In this document: positions 42,465 to 53,849 of the stretch, piece after piece
Position numbering within the stretch: the stretch's first letter is position 1
Layout: the number at the start of each line of letters is the position of its first letter
Assembly: GCA_038255145.1 (NCBI GenBank)
Contig: JBBSLP010000020.1
Span: forward strand, 1-64,000
Reading direction: 5' to 3'
Length of the DNA: 64,000 nt
Source: WHTX01 sp038255145
GTDB lineage: Bacteria > Actinomycetota > Acidimicrobiia > Acidimicrobiales > CAIXPF01
Program-made: the position numbers and the translations under genes
Notes under the pieces: generated by a model
The model's input: the letters and a program-made list of their open reading frames with translations, nothing else
What the model was told of the DNA's origin: nothing
Databases searched by the model: none

Positions 42465-43046
42465 TCACCAGGGGCGGGACCAGGTGGCCCAGTCGAAGGG
42501 CTCGATGCCGTCCTCGGTCAGGCGCCAGATGGAGGGCGTGGGCACCCCGTCGGTGATGTCGAGGTAGCCGATGGTGCCCAGCTGGGTGTTGAGCTGGTGG
42601 GGGTAGGTGGGCGAGCCCGGGTTCACGCACAGCACGCCGTCGAGGGTGAGGATGGACTCGACGTGGGTGTCGCCGTAGACGATGACGTCGGGGCTGTTGC
42701 CCTCGAAGTGGCGGTCGACCCAGCGGGCCACGGTGTAGTCCGGTGGCCGGGGGGGCATGGGCAGGTCGTGGATGAGGCCGATGTCCACCCCGCCCAGCTC
42801 CAGGCGCCAGGTGTAGCGGACCAGGGGGTGCTCGGGCTGGATGGGCCGGCCGCCCGAGCCGTCCTCGCCGTCGCCCCGGGCTACCCACAGCGGCGCCACC
42901 TCGGCCAACTGGTCGACCACGAAGAGCTCGTGGATGTCCCCGGCGTGGAGGATGGCGTCGACGTCGCGGAAGGCCTCGAAGACCTGGGGCCACAGCTGGG
43001 GCCGGGATTCGGGGATGTGGGTGTCGGCGACCAGACCGATGCGCAT
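42465..43046 (-). CDS. YfcE-like metallophosphoesterase
   Basis: 193 residues from ATG 43046. Calcineurin-like motifs: MRIGLVADTHIPE (D-x-H), ILHAGDIHE (GDIH), VARGDGEDG in place of GNHD, GLIHDLPM and VYGDTHV, NPGSPTYP. It belongs to the YfcE/MJ0936 group of small phosphodiesterases. The GDGEDG variant may alter one metal ligand. Cytoplasmic. Confidence 0.83.
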   Translation of the reverse strand: MRIGLVADTHIPESRPQLWPQVFEAFRDVDAILHAGDIHELFVVDQLAEVAPLWVARGDGEDGSGGRPIQPEHPLVRYTWRLELGGVDIGLIHDLPMPPRPPDYTVARWVDRHFEGNSPDVIVYGDTHVESILTLDGVLCVNPGSPTYPHQLNTQLGTIGYLDITDGVPTPSIWRLTEDGIEPFDWATWSRPW

Positions 43047-43082
43047 GGGTCGGGAGGGTAGCCCCCAGCTGTGACGGCGCGG

Positions 43083-43886
43083 CTAGAGGATGCCCTCTTT
43101 GAACAGCTCGGGGGCGATGGGCGTGTCGACATGGCGTAGGGCCTCGGCCACGTCTTCGGCGCCGCGGGCGCCGACCACCTTGGTGATCAGGTCGAGGGGG
43201 ACGATCTCCTCGTCGGCCTCCCAGGGCTCATCGGCGCCGTCGAGGCGGCTGTCGATGACCTCCCACAGGCGACGGGGCACGAAGCGCCCGACGCCGGCCA
43301 CCAGCCACACCTGCTTGCCGGCGTGGAGGGCCACGGCGGCGGCGGCGTGGGAGCCGGCCACGGCCACGAAGGCGTCGGGGCCGACCACGGAGGCCTCGAT
43401 GAGGACCACGTCGGCTGTGGCTGCGGCAGCGCCGAGACCGGCCTGGGGTACGTCCTGGGCGTCGACGTCGGAGCGGCGCAGGCGGCGGACCAGGCCACCG
43501 CCCTCGCCCAGGGTGTCGACGACGAGCACGTCGAGGTCCCCACGGGCGGGCAGGGCCTCGGCGATGACCTCGGGCCAGCCCAGCACGACCACGGTGGCGT
43601 CGTCGGGCAGGGCGTGGGACAGGTGGCGGGCGGTGCGGTCGGCCTCGAACTCGTCGGCGGCCAGCCACGCCTCGCGCATGGCGTCGGGGGCGGTGCACGC
43701 CCGTGACGTCAGCCACCAGAGGGGTCCAGAGCTGAGGTGGCGGGCCAGCATGCGCCGACAGGCCATGACCAGGCCGGCGGGGTCGTCACGGAAGGCGCCC
43801 AGGGAGCCCGCCGTCTCCCTGACCAGGGACGTTTGATCGGCGCCGGAGGCTCGGGCCACGTAGCGCAACCGCTCGATGGGATGCAC
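43083..43886 (-). CDS. eIF-2B-like (IF-2B family) protein
   Basis: 267 residues from ATG 43886. The C-terminal Rossmann-like half resembles the IF-2B/ribose-1,5-bisphosphate isomerase/methylthioribose isomerase fold: LDVLVVDTLGEGGGLVRRLR, ADVVLIEASVVGPDAFVAVA, GSHAAAAVALHAGKQVWLVA. The N-terminal half is helical. The catalytic Cys/Asp pair of MtnA is not obvious. Role unknown, possibly a sugar-phosphate isomerase or regulator. Confidence 0.65.
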   Translation of the reverse strand: MHPIERLRYVARASGADQTSLVRETAGSLGAFRDDPAGLVMACRRMLARHLSSGPLWWLTSRACTAPDAMREAWLAADEFEADRTARHLSHALPDDATVVVLGWPEVIAEALPARGDLDVLVVDTLGEGGGLVRRLRRSDVDAQDVPQAGLGAAAATADVVLIEASVVGPDAFVAVAGSHAAAAVALHAGKQVWLVAGVGRFVPRRLWEVIDSRLDGADEPWEADEEIVPLDLITKVVGARGAEDVAEALRHVDTPIAPELFKEGIL

Positions 43887-43979
43887 AGGGCCACGCTACC
43901 CCCGCCCCACGGCGGGGCCGAAGGCGGCCGGACGGCCGTGATCTGATCGAACCGGCCCGGCTGGGGTACCTTTCCACCC

Positions 43980-44489
43980 GTGGTGGCCATCGACGTTCCC
44001 GCCGGCTTGAAGCTGCAACCGATCGGCGCCGAGGCCCGCCCGGTCGAGGAGTGGACGATCACGTTCCAGCTCCTGGCCGTCGTGCTCGACCCCTACACCT
44101 ACGAGAGCGCCTGGGTGCTGGAGACGGCCGGTCGGATCCTGGAGCACTTCCAGGGGGCCAGCGTGCGCAACGCCTTCGTGCTCACCTGCGACGAGGCCGA
44201 CGCCAAGGCGTTCCTGGGCCCATGGGCCAAGAAGGTGCTGACCTTCGTCGATCCCGAGCGCGAGTTCGTCAAGGCGTGCGGGCTCGACCGCCTGCCCGCC
44301 CTGGTCCACCTGCGCCAGGACCTCGTCATCGAAGCGGCGGCCGAGGGCTGGCAGCCCATGGCGTGGCGGGCCATCGGCCACGAGGTGGCGCGCGAGCGCA
44401 ACTGGACCCGGCCGACCATCCCCTCCCCCAAGGACCCCGACCCCTTCGAGGGCAGCCCCGCCCTGGGTCGCACCGCCCTCGGCGCCTAG
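43980..44489 (+). CDS. Conserved-looking hypothetical protein
   Basis: 169 residues from GTG 43980 (GTG 43983 also possible). Alpha/beta pattern with PVEEWTITFQLLAVVLDPYT, FVLTCDEADAKAFLGPWAKK, and CGLDRLPALVHLRQDLVIEA, which suggests a thioredoxin-like fold without a CxxC. A C-terminal proline-rich tail follows. Family not recognised. Confidence 0.6.
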   Translation: MVAIDVPAGLKLQPIGAEARPVEEWTITFQLLAVVLDPYTYESAWVLETAGRILEHFQGASVRNAFVLTCDEADAKAFLGPWAKKVLTFVDPEREFVKACGLDRLPALVHLRQDLVIEAAAEGWQPMAWRAIGHEVARERNWTRPTIPSPKDPDPFEGSPALGRTALGA

Positions 44490-45085
44490 CACTCGCCTGC
44501 GGCCTGCCAGCGCCGCTGCCCGGTCACCGGCGCCGGCGGCGTCACTGCCGCCGGGGACCAGGTCCTCGATCGGTTCCGCATCACGGCGAATCGCTCGTCG
44601 CGCCACGTCCGACGAGCCCTGCGCCCGCTCTCGCTGGGCGTGACCCGGCGGTGGTTTCTCGGCGCGTTGTTGCCCGGCCGGGTCCCAGCTGAACGCATCC
44701 TCCTATGCGAGCCGTACGCCCATGCGTCCGGCTCGCCGGCCAGGCGGTTCCGGGCGGCACCTGAACGCATGCACCTACGCCAGCGGTAGGTGCCCGCGGC
44801 CGCGACGGGGTCCGTCGCCGGTCAGCGGGGGTGCGACGATTGCCCAGCAGCCTGCGAGCGGGCCGGATGGCGCCGAGAACGGCACCAGGCGGGTGGTCGA
44901 GGACACGCAGCCCGCCGAGTCGACCGATCAGCGAGACCCGTCGAATCGCTGGCGATTCGACGTGGTGACCGCCGCCACGAGGATCGAGCCCGGCGTGATG
45001 CGTCGATGGCGCTCGGCACGGTTCCTGGACCCTGTCCCCCGACCATCCGGGCGTCATCCGGCCGCCCTGGGTGGCGCAGACCAGG
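44490..45085. other. 596-bp region without a clear gene, holding hairpins
   Basis: No frame has a convincing start, RBS and codon pattern. Structures: GCACCTAC (44771-44778) and GTAGGTGC (44786-44793) form an 8-bp hairpin with loop GCCAGCG; CGTCGAATCG (44939-44948) and CGATTCGACG (44953-44962) form a 10-bp hairpin with loop CTGG; CTGAACGCAT occurs twice, at 44690-44699 and 44761-44770. It may be a decayed gene or a repeat-collecting spacer between convergent genes. Confidence 0.6.
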
Positions 45086-46654
45086 TCAGGCCGAGGTGCG
45101 GCCGGGGAGCAGGGCCTGGAGGGCCTCGAGGGTGTCGGCCTGGGCCGGGGCCTTGTCGGGGCGGTAGCGGCGCACCCGGGCGAAGCGCAGGGCCACGCCG
45201 CCGGGGTAGCGCACCGAGGCCTGGACCCCGTCGAGGGCGATCTCGACCACCAGCTCGGGGCGCACGTGGACGACGATGCCCTCGGTGGCCACGGCCAACG
45301 CCTGCAGGGCCTCGGTCTGCCACGTGAGCAGCTGGTCGGTCAGGCCCTTGAACGTCTTGCCCACCATGACGAAGCCGCCGTCAGCCCCCCGGGCCCCCAG
45401 GTGCAGGTTGGACAGCCAGCCCCGACGGCGGCCGTGGCCCCACTCAGCCGCCAGCACCACCAGGTCGACGGTGTGCACGGGCTTGACCTTGCGCCATGCC
45501 CCACCCCGGCGGCCGGCGTCGTAGGCCGCATGCAGAGCCTTGACCACCACGCCCTCGTGACCGGCGGCCACGGTGGCGTCGAGGAAGGCACCGGCCTCGA
45601 CCGGATCAGCGGTGACCAGGCCGGGCACCAGCAGCGGCCCGACCAGGCCACCGAGTGCCGCCCGGCGCTCGACCAAGGGGCGGTCGATCAGGTCGTCGCC
45701 GCCCAGGTGGAGCACGTCGAAGAACCACGGTCGCAGCCCCCGGGCCCGGGCCGCGGCCACGGCAGCGTCGGCTGCACCGCCCGCAGGACCCTCGTCCCCG
45801 GCCCGCTCGGTGCCGAAGCGGCTCATGGTGTCCTGGAAGGCGTGGGGGCGGCCGTCGTCGTCGGCGCCGATGACCTCGCCGTCGAGCACGAAGCGGTCCA
45901 CGGGCAGGCTGCGGGCCAACTCGACCACCTCGGGCAGCCGGGACGTCACCTCGTTGAGGGCCCGGCTGTAGATGGCCACCTCGTCCCCGGCCCGATGGAC
46001 CTGGATGCGGGCACCGTCCAACTTCCACTCCACCGACGCCTCGCCGGTGGCGGCCAGGGCGGCGGCGACGTCGTCGGCCCCCGCCGCCAGCATGGGCTGC
46101 AACGGCCGACCGACCACGAGCCCCACGCCCGACAGGCCGGCCTCGCCCTGGGTCAGCGCGGCCAGGGCCACGTCGCGCAGGTCGCCATCGAGCAGGTGGG
46201 CCCGACGCACGATGGCCAGGGGAACCTCGGCGGCCTTGGCGAGGGCGTCTGCCATCAGACCCTCGAGCGCCCCCTGGCGCAGGCCGCCGGTCAGCAGCTG
46301 GCGCAGGAAGTCACCTTCGGCAGCGGTGGCCTGGTCCAACACCCCACCGAGGACCGCAGCCCGGCGGGCCACGGAACCAGGCCCACTGGTCGCCGCCAGC
46401 TCGCTCAGCGCGGCGTCGACCTCGCCCACGGTCAGGCTGGGCTCATCCGCAGGCGTGGACCCGGGGCGGTAGGCGGTGGCCCAACCCACACCCACCCGAC
46501 CCTGGCGCGGCTGGCCGGTCAGGAAGCCCACGCCGGCGGTGATCTCGGCCGGGGGCAGGTGGCGCAGCAGCTCGGCCAGGGCCGCCACCTTGGCCGTGCG
46601 GGAGCGCGTCGCCCCCACCACGGCCGAGGTGGCCACCAGTTCGGCCAGCAGCAC
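45086..46654 (-). CDS. ligB: ATP-dependent DNA ligase, actinobacterial LigB type
   Basis: 522 residues from GTG 46654. Nucleotidyl-transferase motif I is VEWKLDGARIQVHR with the adenylated Lys; motif III FVLDGEVIGADDDGRPHAFQ, motif IV EGVVVKALHAAYDAGRRGGA, motif V WRKVKPVHTVDLVVLAAEWG. The N-terminal ~190 residues are the helical DNA-binding domain (LLAELVATSAVVGATRSRTA) and the C-terminal OB fold ends RFARVRRYRPDKAPAQADTL. Such ligases are auxiliary to NAD-dependent LigA. Cytoplasmic. Confidence 0.92.
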   Translation of the reverse strand: MLLAELVATSAVVGATRSRTAKVAALAELLRHLPPAEITAGVGFLTGQPRQGRVGVGWATAYRPGSTPADEPSLTVGEVDAALSELAATSGPGSVARRAAVLGGVLDQATAAEGDFLRQLLTGGLRQGALEGLMADALAKAAEVPLAIVRRAHLLDGDLRDVALAALTQGEAGLSGVGLVVGRPLQPMLAAGADDVAAALAATGEASVEWKLDGARIQVHRAGDEVAIYSRALNEVTSRLPEVVELARSLPVDRFVLDGEVIGADDDGRPHAFQDTMSRFGTERAGDEGPAGGAADAAVAAARARGLRPWFFDVLHLGGDDLIDRPLVERRAALGGLVGPLLVPGLVTADPVEAGAFLDATVAAGHEGVVVKALHAAYDAGRRGGAWRKVKPVHTVDLVVLAAEWGHGRRRGWLSNLHLGARGADGGFVMVGKTFKGLTDQLLTWQTEALQALAVATEGIVVHVRPELVVEIALDGVQASVRYPGGVALRFARVRRYRPDKAPAQADTLEALQALLPGRTSA

Positions 46655-46700
46655 GTTCAGCGCACCGCCATCACGACGGCGGCGGCCAGACCGGTGCGGA

Positions 46701-47711
46701 TCACGCCGACTTGAGGTCCTCGAGGACCCGCAGCCAACGCTCGGGGTCGGTCTTGTAGGGGGCGTAGAAGGAGATGCGGCTGATCACGTCGCCGTAGCGG
46801 CGGTGCAGCTCGGGGGCGAGCTGCTCGGGCTCACCGACCACGGCGAAGGTGTTGAGCACCTCGTCGTCGATGAGCTCGGCCATCTCCGCCCACTTGCCCG
46901 CCTTGGACATGGTGTTGAGCTCGTCCTGCATGCCCCCCCACCCGTGCAGGTCCAGCACGGTGCGGTAGGCCGGCGTGGAGCCGTAGAAGGCGATCTGCTG
47001 GCGGGTGTCGCGGGCGTTGCTGGCCAGCTCGGCCTCGTCCTTGCCGGTGACCACGAAGGACGGCCCGACGATCTCGAAGCCCTCCATGGTCTTGCCCACC
47101 TTGGCCCGGCCCCGCTCGAGCGCGGGGATGGTGACCTCACGCAGGTAGCGCTCGGTGGTGAAGCCGTGGCAGAGGAAGCCGTCGCACACCTCACCGGCGA
47201 CCTCGGTCATGAGCGTGCCCACGCCGGCCAGGAACACCTTGGGCGGCCCGTACTCGGACGGCCCCGGGTTGAAGAACGGCGTCATCAGGGTGTGGGTGTA
47301 GAAGTCGCCCCGGAAGTCGAGCTTGGTGCCGTTCTGCCAGTTGTCCCAGATGGCCCGCATGGCCAGCACGAACTCGCGCATGCGGGGGGCGGGGTGCGAC
47401 CACGGCATGGAGAAGCGCTTGGTGATGTGGGGCTTGATCTGGCTGCCCAGGCCGAGGATGAAGCGGCCCTTCGAGTACTGCTGCAGGTCCCACGACGTGT
47501 TGGCCGTCGTCATGGGGCTGCGGGCGAAGGCCACGGCGATGGACGTGCCCAGGTCGACCGTGCTGGTGTGCTCGGCCGCCAGCAGCAGGGGCAGGAACGG
47601 ATCGTGACTGGTCTCCGCCGTCCAGATGCCCGAGTAGCCGGCCTTCTCGGCCTCGGCCGCCTGCTCGCCGGACTTGGTGAGATCGAAGCTGATGCCCCCG
47701 TCAACCTTCAT
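46701..47711 (-). CDS. LLM-class F420-dependent oxidoreductase (TIGR03617-like)
   Basis: 336 residues from ATG 47711 (MKVDGGISFDLTKSGEQAAE). Barrel signatures match F420-type enzymes: GYSGIWTAETSHDPFLPLLL, LGTSIAVAFARSPMTTANTS, GRFILGLGSQIKPHITKRFS, MPWSHPAPRMREFVLAMRA. The cofactor F420 is expected from the family; no F420 synthesis gene is in the window. Substrate unknown. Confidence 0.87.
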   Translation of the reverse strand: MKVDGGISFDLTKSGEQAAEAEKAGYSGIWTAETSHDPFLPLLLAAEHTSTVDLGTSIAVAFARSPMTTANTSWDLQQYSKGRFILGLGSQIKPHITKRFSMPWSHPAPRMREFVLAMRAIWDNWQNGTKLDFRGDFYTHTLMTPFFNPGPSEYGPPKVFLAGVGTLMTEVAGEVCDGFLCHGFTTERYLREVTIPALERGRAKVGKTMEGFEIVGPSFVVTGKDEAELASNARDTRQQIAFYGSTPAYRTVLDLHGWGGMQDELNTMSKAGKWAEMAELIDDEVLNTFAVVGEPEQLAPELHRRYGDVISRISFYAPYKTDPERWLRVLEDLKSA

Positions 47712-47757
47712 GGCCGGCAACCTAGCCCGGGGCTGACGCCGCTGTCAGAGCCCGCGC

Positions 47758-49185
<1,428 letters not shown>

Positions 49186-49565
49186 GCCCGCAAGCTACGG
49201 GGGCCCGGACGGACCACGCCGCGAACATCAGCTCGAGCGACCTCGTCCCCGTCCCCGGGCTCGGCAGCGGCCGGCGACGGCGCGGCCACCGGTGCCAGCG
49301 CGGCGGAGGCGTCCCTGCACGTCGATCTCGGGCCAGATGCGCTCGCAGAAGGTGCTCGCGGTGACGATGTGGCGGTGGTCGTCGCAGGTCATGGCCGCTC
49401 CCGGGGTGTGTTCGCCTGTGCTGACGGCAGGCTACGCGACCAATTCGCCGGCGGGCTATGGGTAGAGCTCCACGCACGCAGGGTGGCCGCAGTGACAGTG
49501 TGCGTCACCGGCGACCGCCCTGCATGAGCGGAGATCACGACCGCGTACCCATCAGGGCCGCCCGG
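49186..49565. other. 380-bp region, one doubtful 54-aa minus frame
   Basis: The only candidate is a minus-strand frame from ATG 49392 to TGA 49228 (MTCDDHRHIVTASTFCERIW, then an Arg/Gly-rich tail), without a clear RBS. The rest shows no coding pattern. Promoter of fumC (minus) should be in 49190-49300 but no hexamers stand out. Confidence 0.4.
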
Positions 49566-51176
<1,611 letters not shown>

Positions 51177-51330
51177 AGGCCCAGTCAACCAGTGCTGGGG
51201 CCCGTGGGCATGGTGATAAGCCTGTCGGTCCTGTGACACCCGCCATGCTCAGGCCCGTCACCAGCGGTTACGACCGTGAGAGCCCGGACCCGCCCGGCGC
51301 CCGGGAAACCGGTTCCGGGGTGGGGAACGG

Positions 51331-51756
51331 GTGGCACTACCGTCTTGGCTCGTGGACGAGCTCGAAGAAGGCACGGAGCTCCGGCTCGATTGGGACAAGC
51401 TGGGCAAGATCGGCGCCACCGGTGCCCAGGTGGTGCCCGTGGTGCTCCAGGAGGCCGACAGCGGCGAGGTGCTCTTCGTGGGCTACGCCAACGAAGAGGC
51501 CCTGGCGGCCACGCTCGACCGGCGCAGCGCCGTCCTCTGGTCGACCTCCCGCAACGAGCTCTGGCACAAGGGCGCCACCTCGGGCGACACCCTCGAACTG
51601 GTCGACGTGCGCATCAACTGCGAGCAGAACTCGTTGCTCTACCTGGTACGACGCCAGGCCGGGGGCGCCTGCCACACGACGGATCGTGAGGGCGCCACCC
51701 GGCCTGGTTGCTACTACCGCCGCCTTGGTGCTGACGGCGTGCTCGAGTTCGTCTGA
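51331..51756 (+). CDS. hisI: Phosphoribosyl-AMP cyclohydrolase
   Basis: 141 residues from GTG 51331, or 134 from GTG 51352. Third step of histidine synthesis. Family signatures are VPVVLQEADSGEVLFVGYAN, TSRNELWHKGATSGDTLELV and INCEQNSLLYLVRRQAGGAC with HTT following; the Cys in INCEQ and GGACH and the Asp/His around them bind Zn and Mg. No HisE domain fused and no other his genes adjacent. Confidence 0.92.
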   Translation: MALPSWLVDELEEGTELRLDWDKLGKIGATGAQVVPVVLQEADSGEVLFVGYANEEALAATLDRRSAVLWSTSRNELWHKGATSGDTLELVDVRINCEQNSLLYLVRRQAGGACHTTDREGATRPGCYYRRLGADGVLEFV

Positions 51757-51807
51757 CGTCTTTCGCCACGAGCGAGAAGGTCGTCTGCCTCTCCCTGGAG
51801 AAACGTC

Positions 51808-52125
51808 TCAGTTGTGGGCTGAGGCGGAGTAGTACGCCCCGAGGTCGTCCTCGAGGTGGGTGGTGAGGGCCACCGGGGTGGAGACCTTGGGGGCGTGCTT
51901 GACCACGTCCTTGTTGTAGGGCACGACCAGGTCGCCGCCCTCGGAGCGGTAGGCGTCGTCCAGCGGCACCAGCACGTGGTGGTTCTTCAGCATGCCGAAG
52001 TCGACTCGGACGTAGGCGGGCTCGGCGGTGGCGGTGGCGTAGATCACATCGGCCACCTTGCCGATGTGGTCACCGTCAGCGTCCACGATCTCATGACCCG
52101 TGAGTTCAAGCATCTCGTCGCGCAT
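51808..52125 (-). CDS. PRC-barrel domain protein
   Basis: 105 residues from ATG 52125. The N-terminus MLELTGHEIVDADGDHIGKV and AEPAYVRVDFGMLKNHHVLV, PLDDAYRSEGGDLVVPYNKD form the PRC-barrel, followed by a short helical and Tyr-rich end. PRC-barrel proteins have roles from photosystem to ribosome; stress-linked small ones are common in actinomycetes. No further function can be given. Confidence 0.85.
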   Translation of the reverse strand: MRDEMLELTGHEIVDADGDHIGKVADVIYATATAEPAYVRVDFGMLKNHHVLVPLDDAYRSEGGDLVVPYNKDVVKHAPKVSTPVALTTHLEDDLGAYYSASAHN

Positions 52126-52205
52126 GTGAGCCTCCTCGTAACGTGTCTGCAACATATGGTACCCGATGCGCACGAGACGACAAACAAGATCCGCCCCCGA
52201 TCCGG

Positions 52206-53771
52206 TCAGTTGATCTGGCGCTCCCGGCCTTCCCAGTAAGGCGCCCGCAGCACGAACTTCTGGAGCTTCCCCGTGGCCGTGCGGGCGAGCTCGTCGCGGA
52301 ACTCGACCGAGGTGGGGCACTTGTAGTGGGTCATGCGGTCACGGGTGTAGGCGATGACGTCGGCCTCGCTGGCCTCGGCTCCCGGGTTCAGCACGACCAG
52401 GGCCTTCACCGTCTCCCCCCACTTCTCGTGGGGCACGCCGATGACGGCCACCTCGGCGATGGCGGGATGGGAGAAGATCACGTCCTCGACCTCGATGGAG
52501 GACACGTTCTCGCCGCCGGAGATGATCACGTCCTTCTTGCGGTCCGAGATGGTGAGGTAGCTCTCCTCGTCGATGAAGCCGCCGTCACCGGTGTAGAACC
52601 ACTCGTTGTCCGGAGCCTCGGGCAGGGCGGGGTCGGCCTTGATGGCCTCGGCCGTCGCCTCGGGCTGGGCCCAGTACCCCTGGAGCACGACGTTGCCCCG
52701 GGCCAGGATCTCGCCCTCCTCGGACACCCGCAGACGGATGCCGAGGGCGGGGGCGCCAGCCCGGCCCAGGCGACGGGCCCGCTCGGTGGGGGTCAGCTCG
52801 TCGTACTCGGCCCGGCGCCGGTTCATGGTCAGCAGCGGCGCCGTCTCGGTCAGGCCGTAGATCTGGATGAACTCCCAGCCCAGGTCGGTCTCGACGCGCT
52901 CGATGGTCCTGGTGGGCGGCGGCGCCCCCGCCACCACCACCCGGGTGCGACCGGCACCGGGGATGGGCCCGTCCCACTCCGCCGCAGCGTCGAGGATCAT
53001 GCTGACCACGGCCGGGGCCCCGCACATGAGGGTCACGCCGTGGCGGTCGACCCGACGCAGGATCTCGGCCCCGTCGATCTTGCGGATGACCACGTTGGTG
53101 GCTCCCATGCCCGTCACCGCGTAGCCCATGCCCCAGCCGTTGCAGTGGAACATGGGCAGGGTGTGCAGGTAGACGTCGCGGTCGTCGACCCCCGCCTGCC
53201 AGCCGAAGGTGGCGGCGTTGACCCACAGGGCCCGGTGGGTCTGCTCGACGCCCTTGGGCCGCGCCGTCGTGCCCGACGTGTAGTTGATGGTGGCGGTGAC
53301 GTCCTCGTCGGGCACCCAGGTCCTGGGCTCGGTGTCGTACAGGAACAGCTCCTGGTCGGACTCCTCACCGATGACGAACGTGCGCCGGGCCTCGACGCCC
53401 TTGAGGGTGTCGGCCACCTCGGGGTCGATGAGCAGCACGTCGGCGCCGCAGTGCTCGACGATGTAGCCCACCTCCTCGGCGTTGAGGCGGAAGTTGATGG
53501 GCACGAAGACCCGGCCCCAGTTGCTGACCCCGTAGTACGAGCAGAACAGCCGGGCCGCGTTGTGCGACACCATGGCCACCCGGGCGCCGGCGGGCACCCC
53601 CATGGCGTCGAGCGCCGCGGCCTGGGCCCGGGCCCGGACGTCGAGCTCGGCGTAGGTGAGCGACCCCCACGAGGTGGCGGGCTGGTCCGGCTCGTCGACC
53701 ACCGCGGTCCGGTCGGGGTAGACGGCCACCGCCCGGTCGAGGTGATCGCGCAGCGTCAACGGCACCTTCAT
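52206..53771 (-). CDS. AMP-binding acyl-CoA synthetase (FadD-like)
   Basis: 521 residues from ATG 53771. Activates a carboxylic acid to acyl-AMP, then acyl-CoA. P-loop TINYTSGTTARPKGVEQTH, core A5 IQIYGLTETAPLLTMNRR, A7 YTGDGGFIDEESYLTISDR, A8 KKDVIISGGENVSSIEVEDV and the catalytic Lys near RTATGKLQKFVLR. It looks like medium/long-chain or aromatic-acid ligases of beta-oxidation. The lone position gives no clue to substrate. Confidence 0.9.
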   Translation of the reverse strand: MKVPLTLRDHLDRAVAVYPDRTAVVDEPDQPATSWGSLTYAELDVRARAQAAALDAMGVPAGARVAMVSHNAARLFCSYYGVSNWGRVFVPINFRLNAEEVGYIVEHCGADVLLIDPEVADTLKGVEARRTFVIGEESDQELFLYDTEPRTWVPDEDVTATINYTSGTTARPKGVEQTHRALWVNAATFGWQAGVDDRDVYLHTLPMFHCNGWGMGYAVTGMGATNVVIRKIDGAEILRRVDRHGVTLMCGAPAVVSMILDAAAEWDGPIPGAGRTRVVVAGAPPPTRTIERVETDLGWEFIQIYGLTETAPLLTMNRRRAEYDELTPTERARRLGRAGAPALGIRLRVSEEGEILARGNVVLQGYWAQPEATAEAIKADPALPEAPDNEWFYTGDGGFIDEESYLTISDRKKDVIISGGENVSSIEVEDVIFSHPAIAEVAVIGVPHEKWGETVKALVVLNPGAEASEADVIAYTRDRMTHYKCPTSVEFRDELARTATGKLQKFVLRAPYWEGRERQIN

Positions 53772-53849
53772 CGTGCAAGAACCCCCAGGGCGCGACCGTG
53801 CAGAGATGGGTGCGCGGCTTCCGGCCGCCACCGAGCTAGACCGTAGTGC

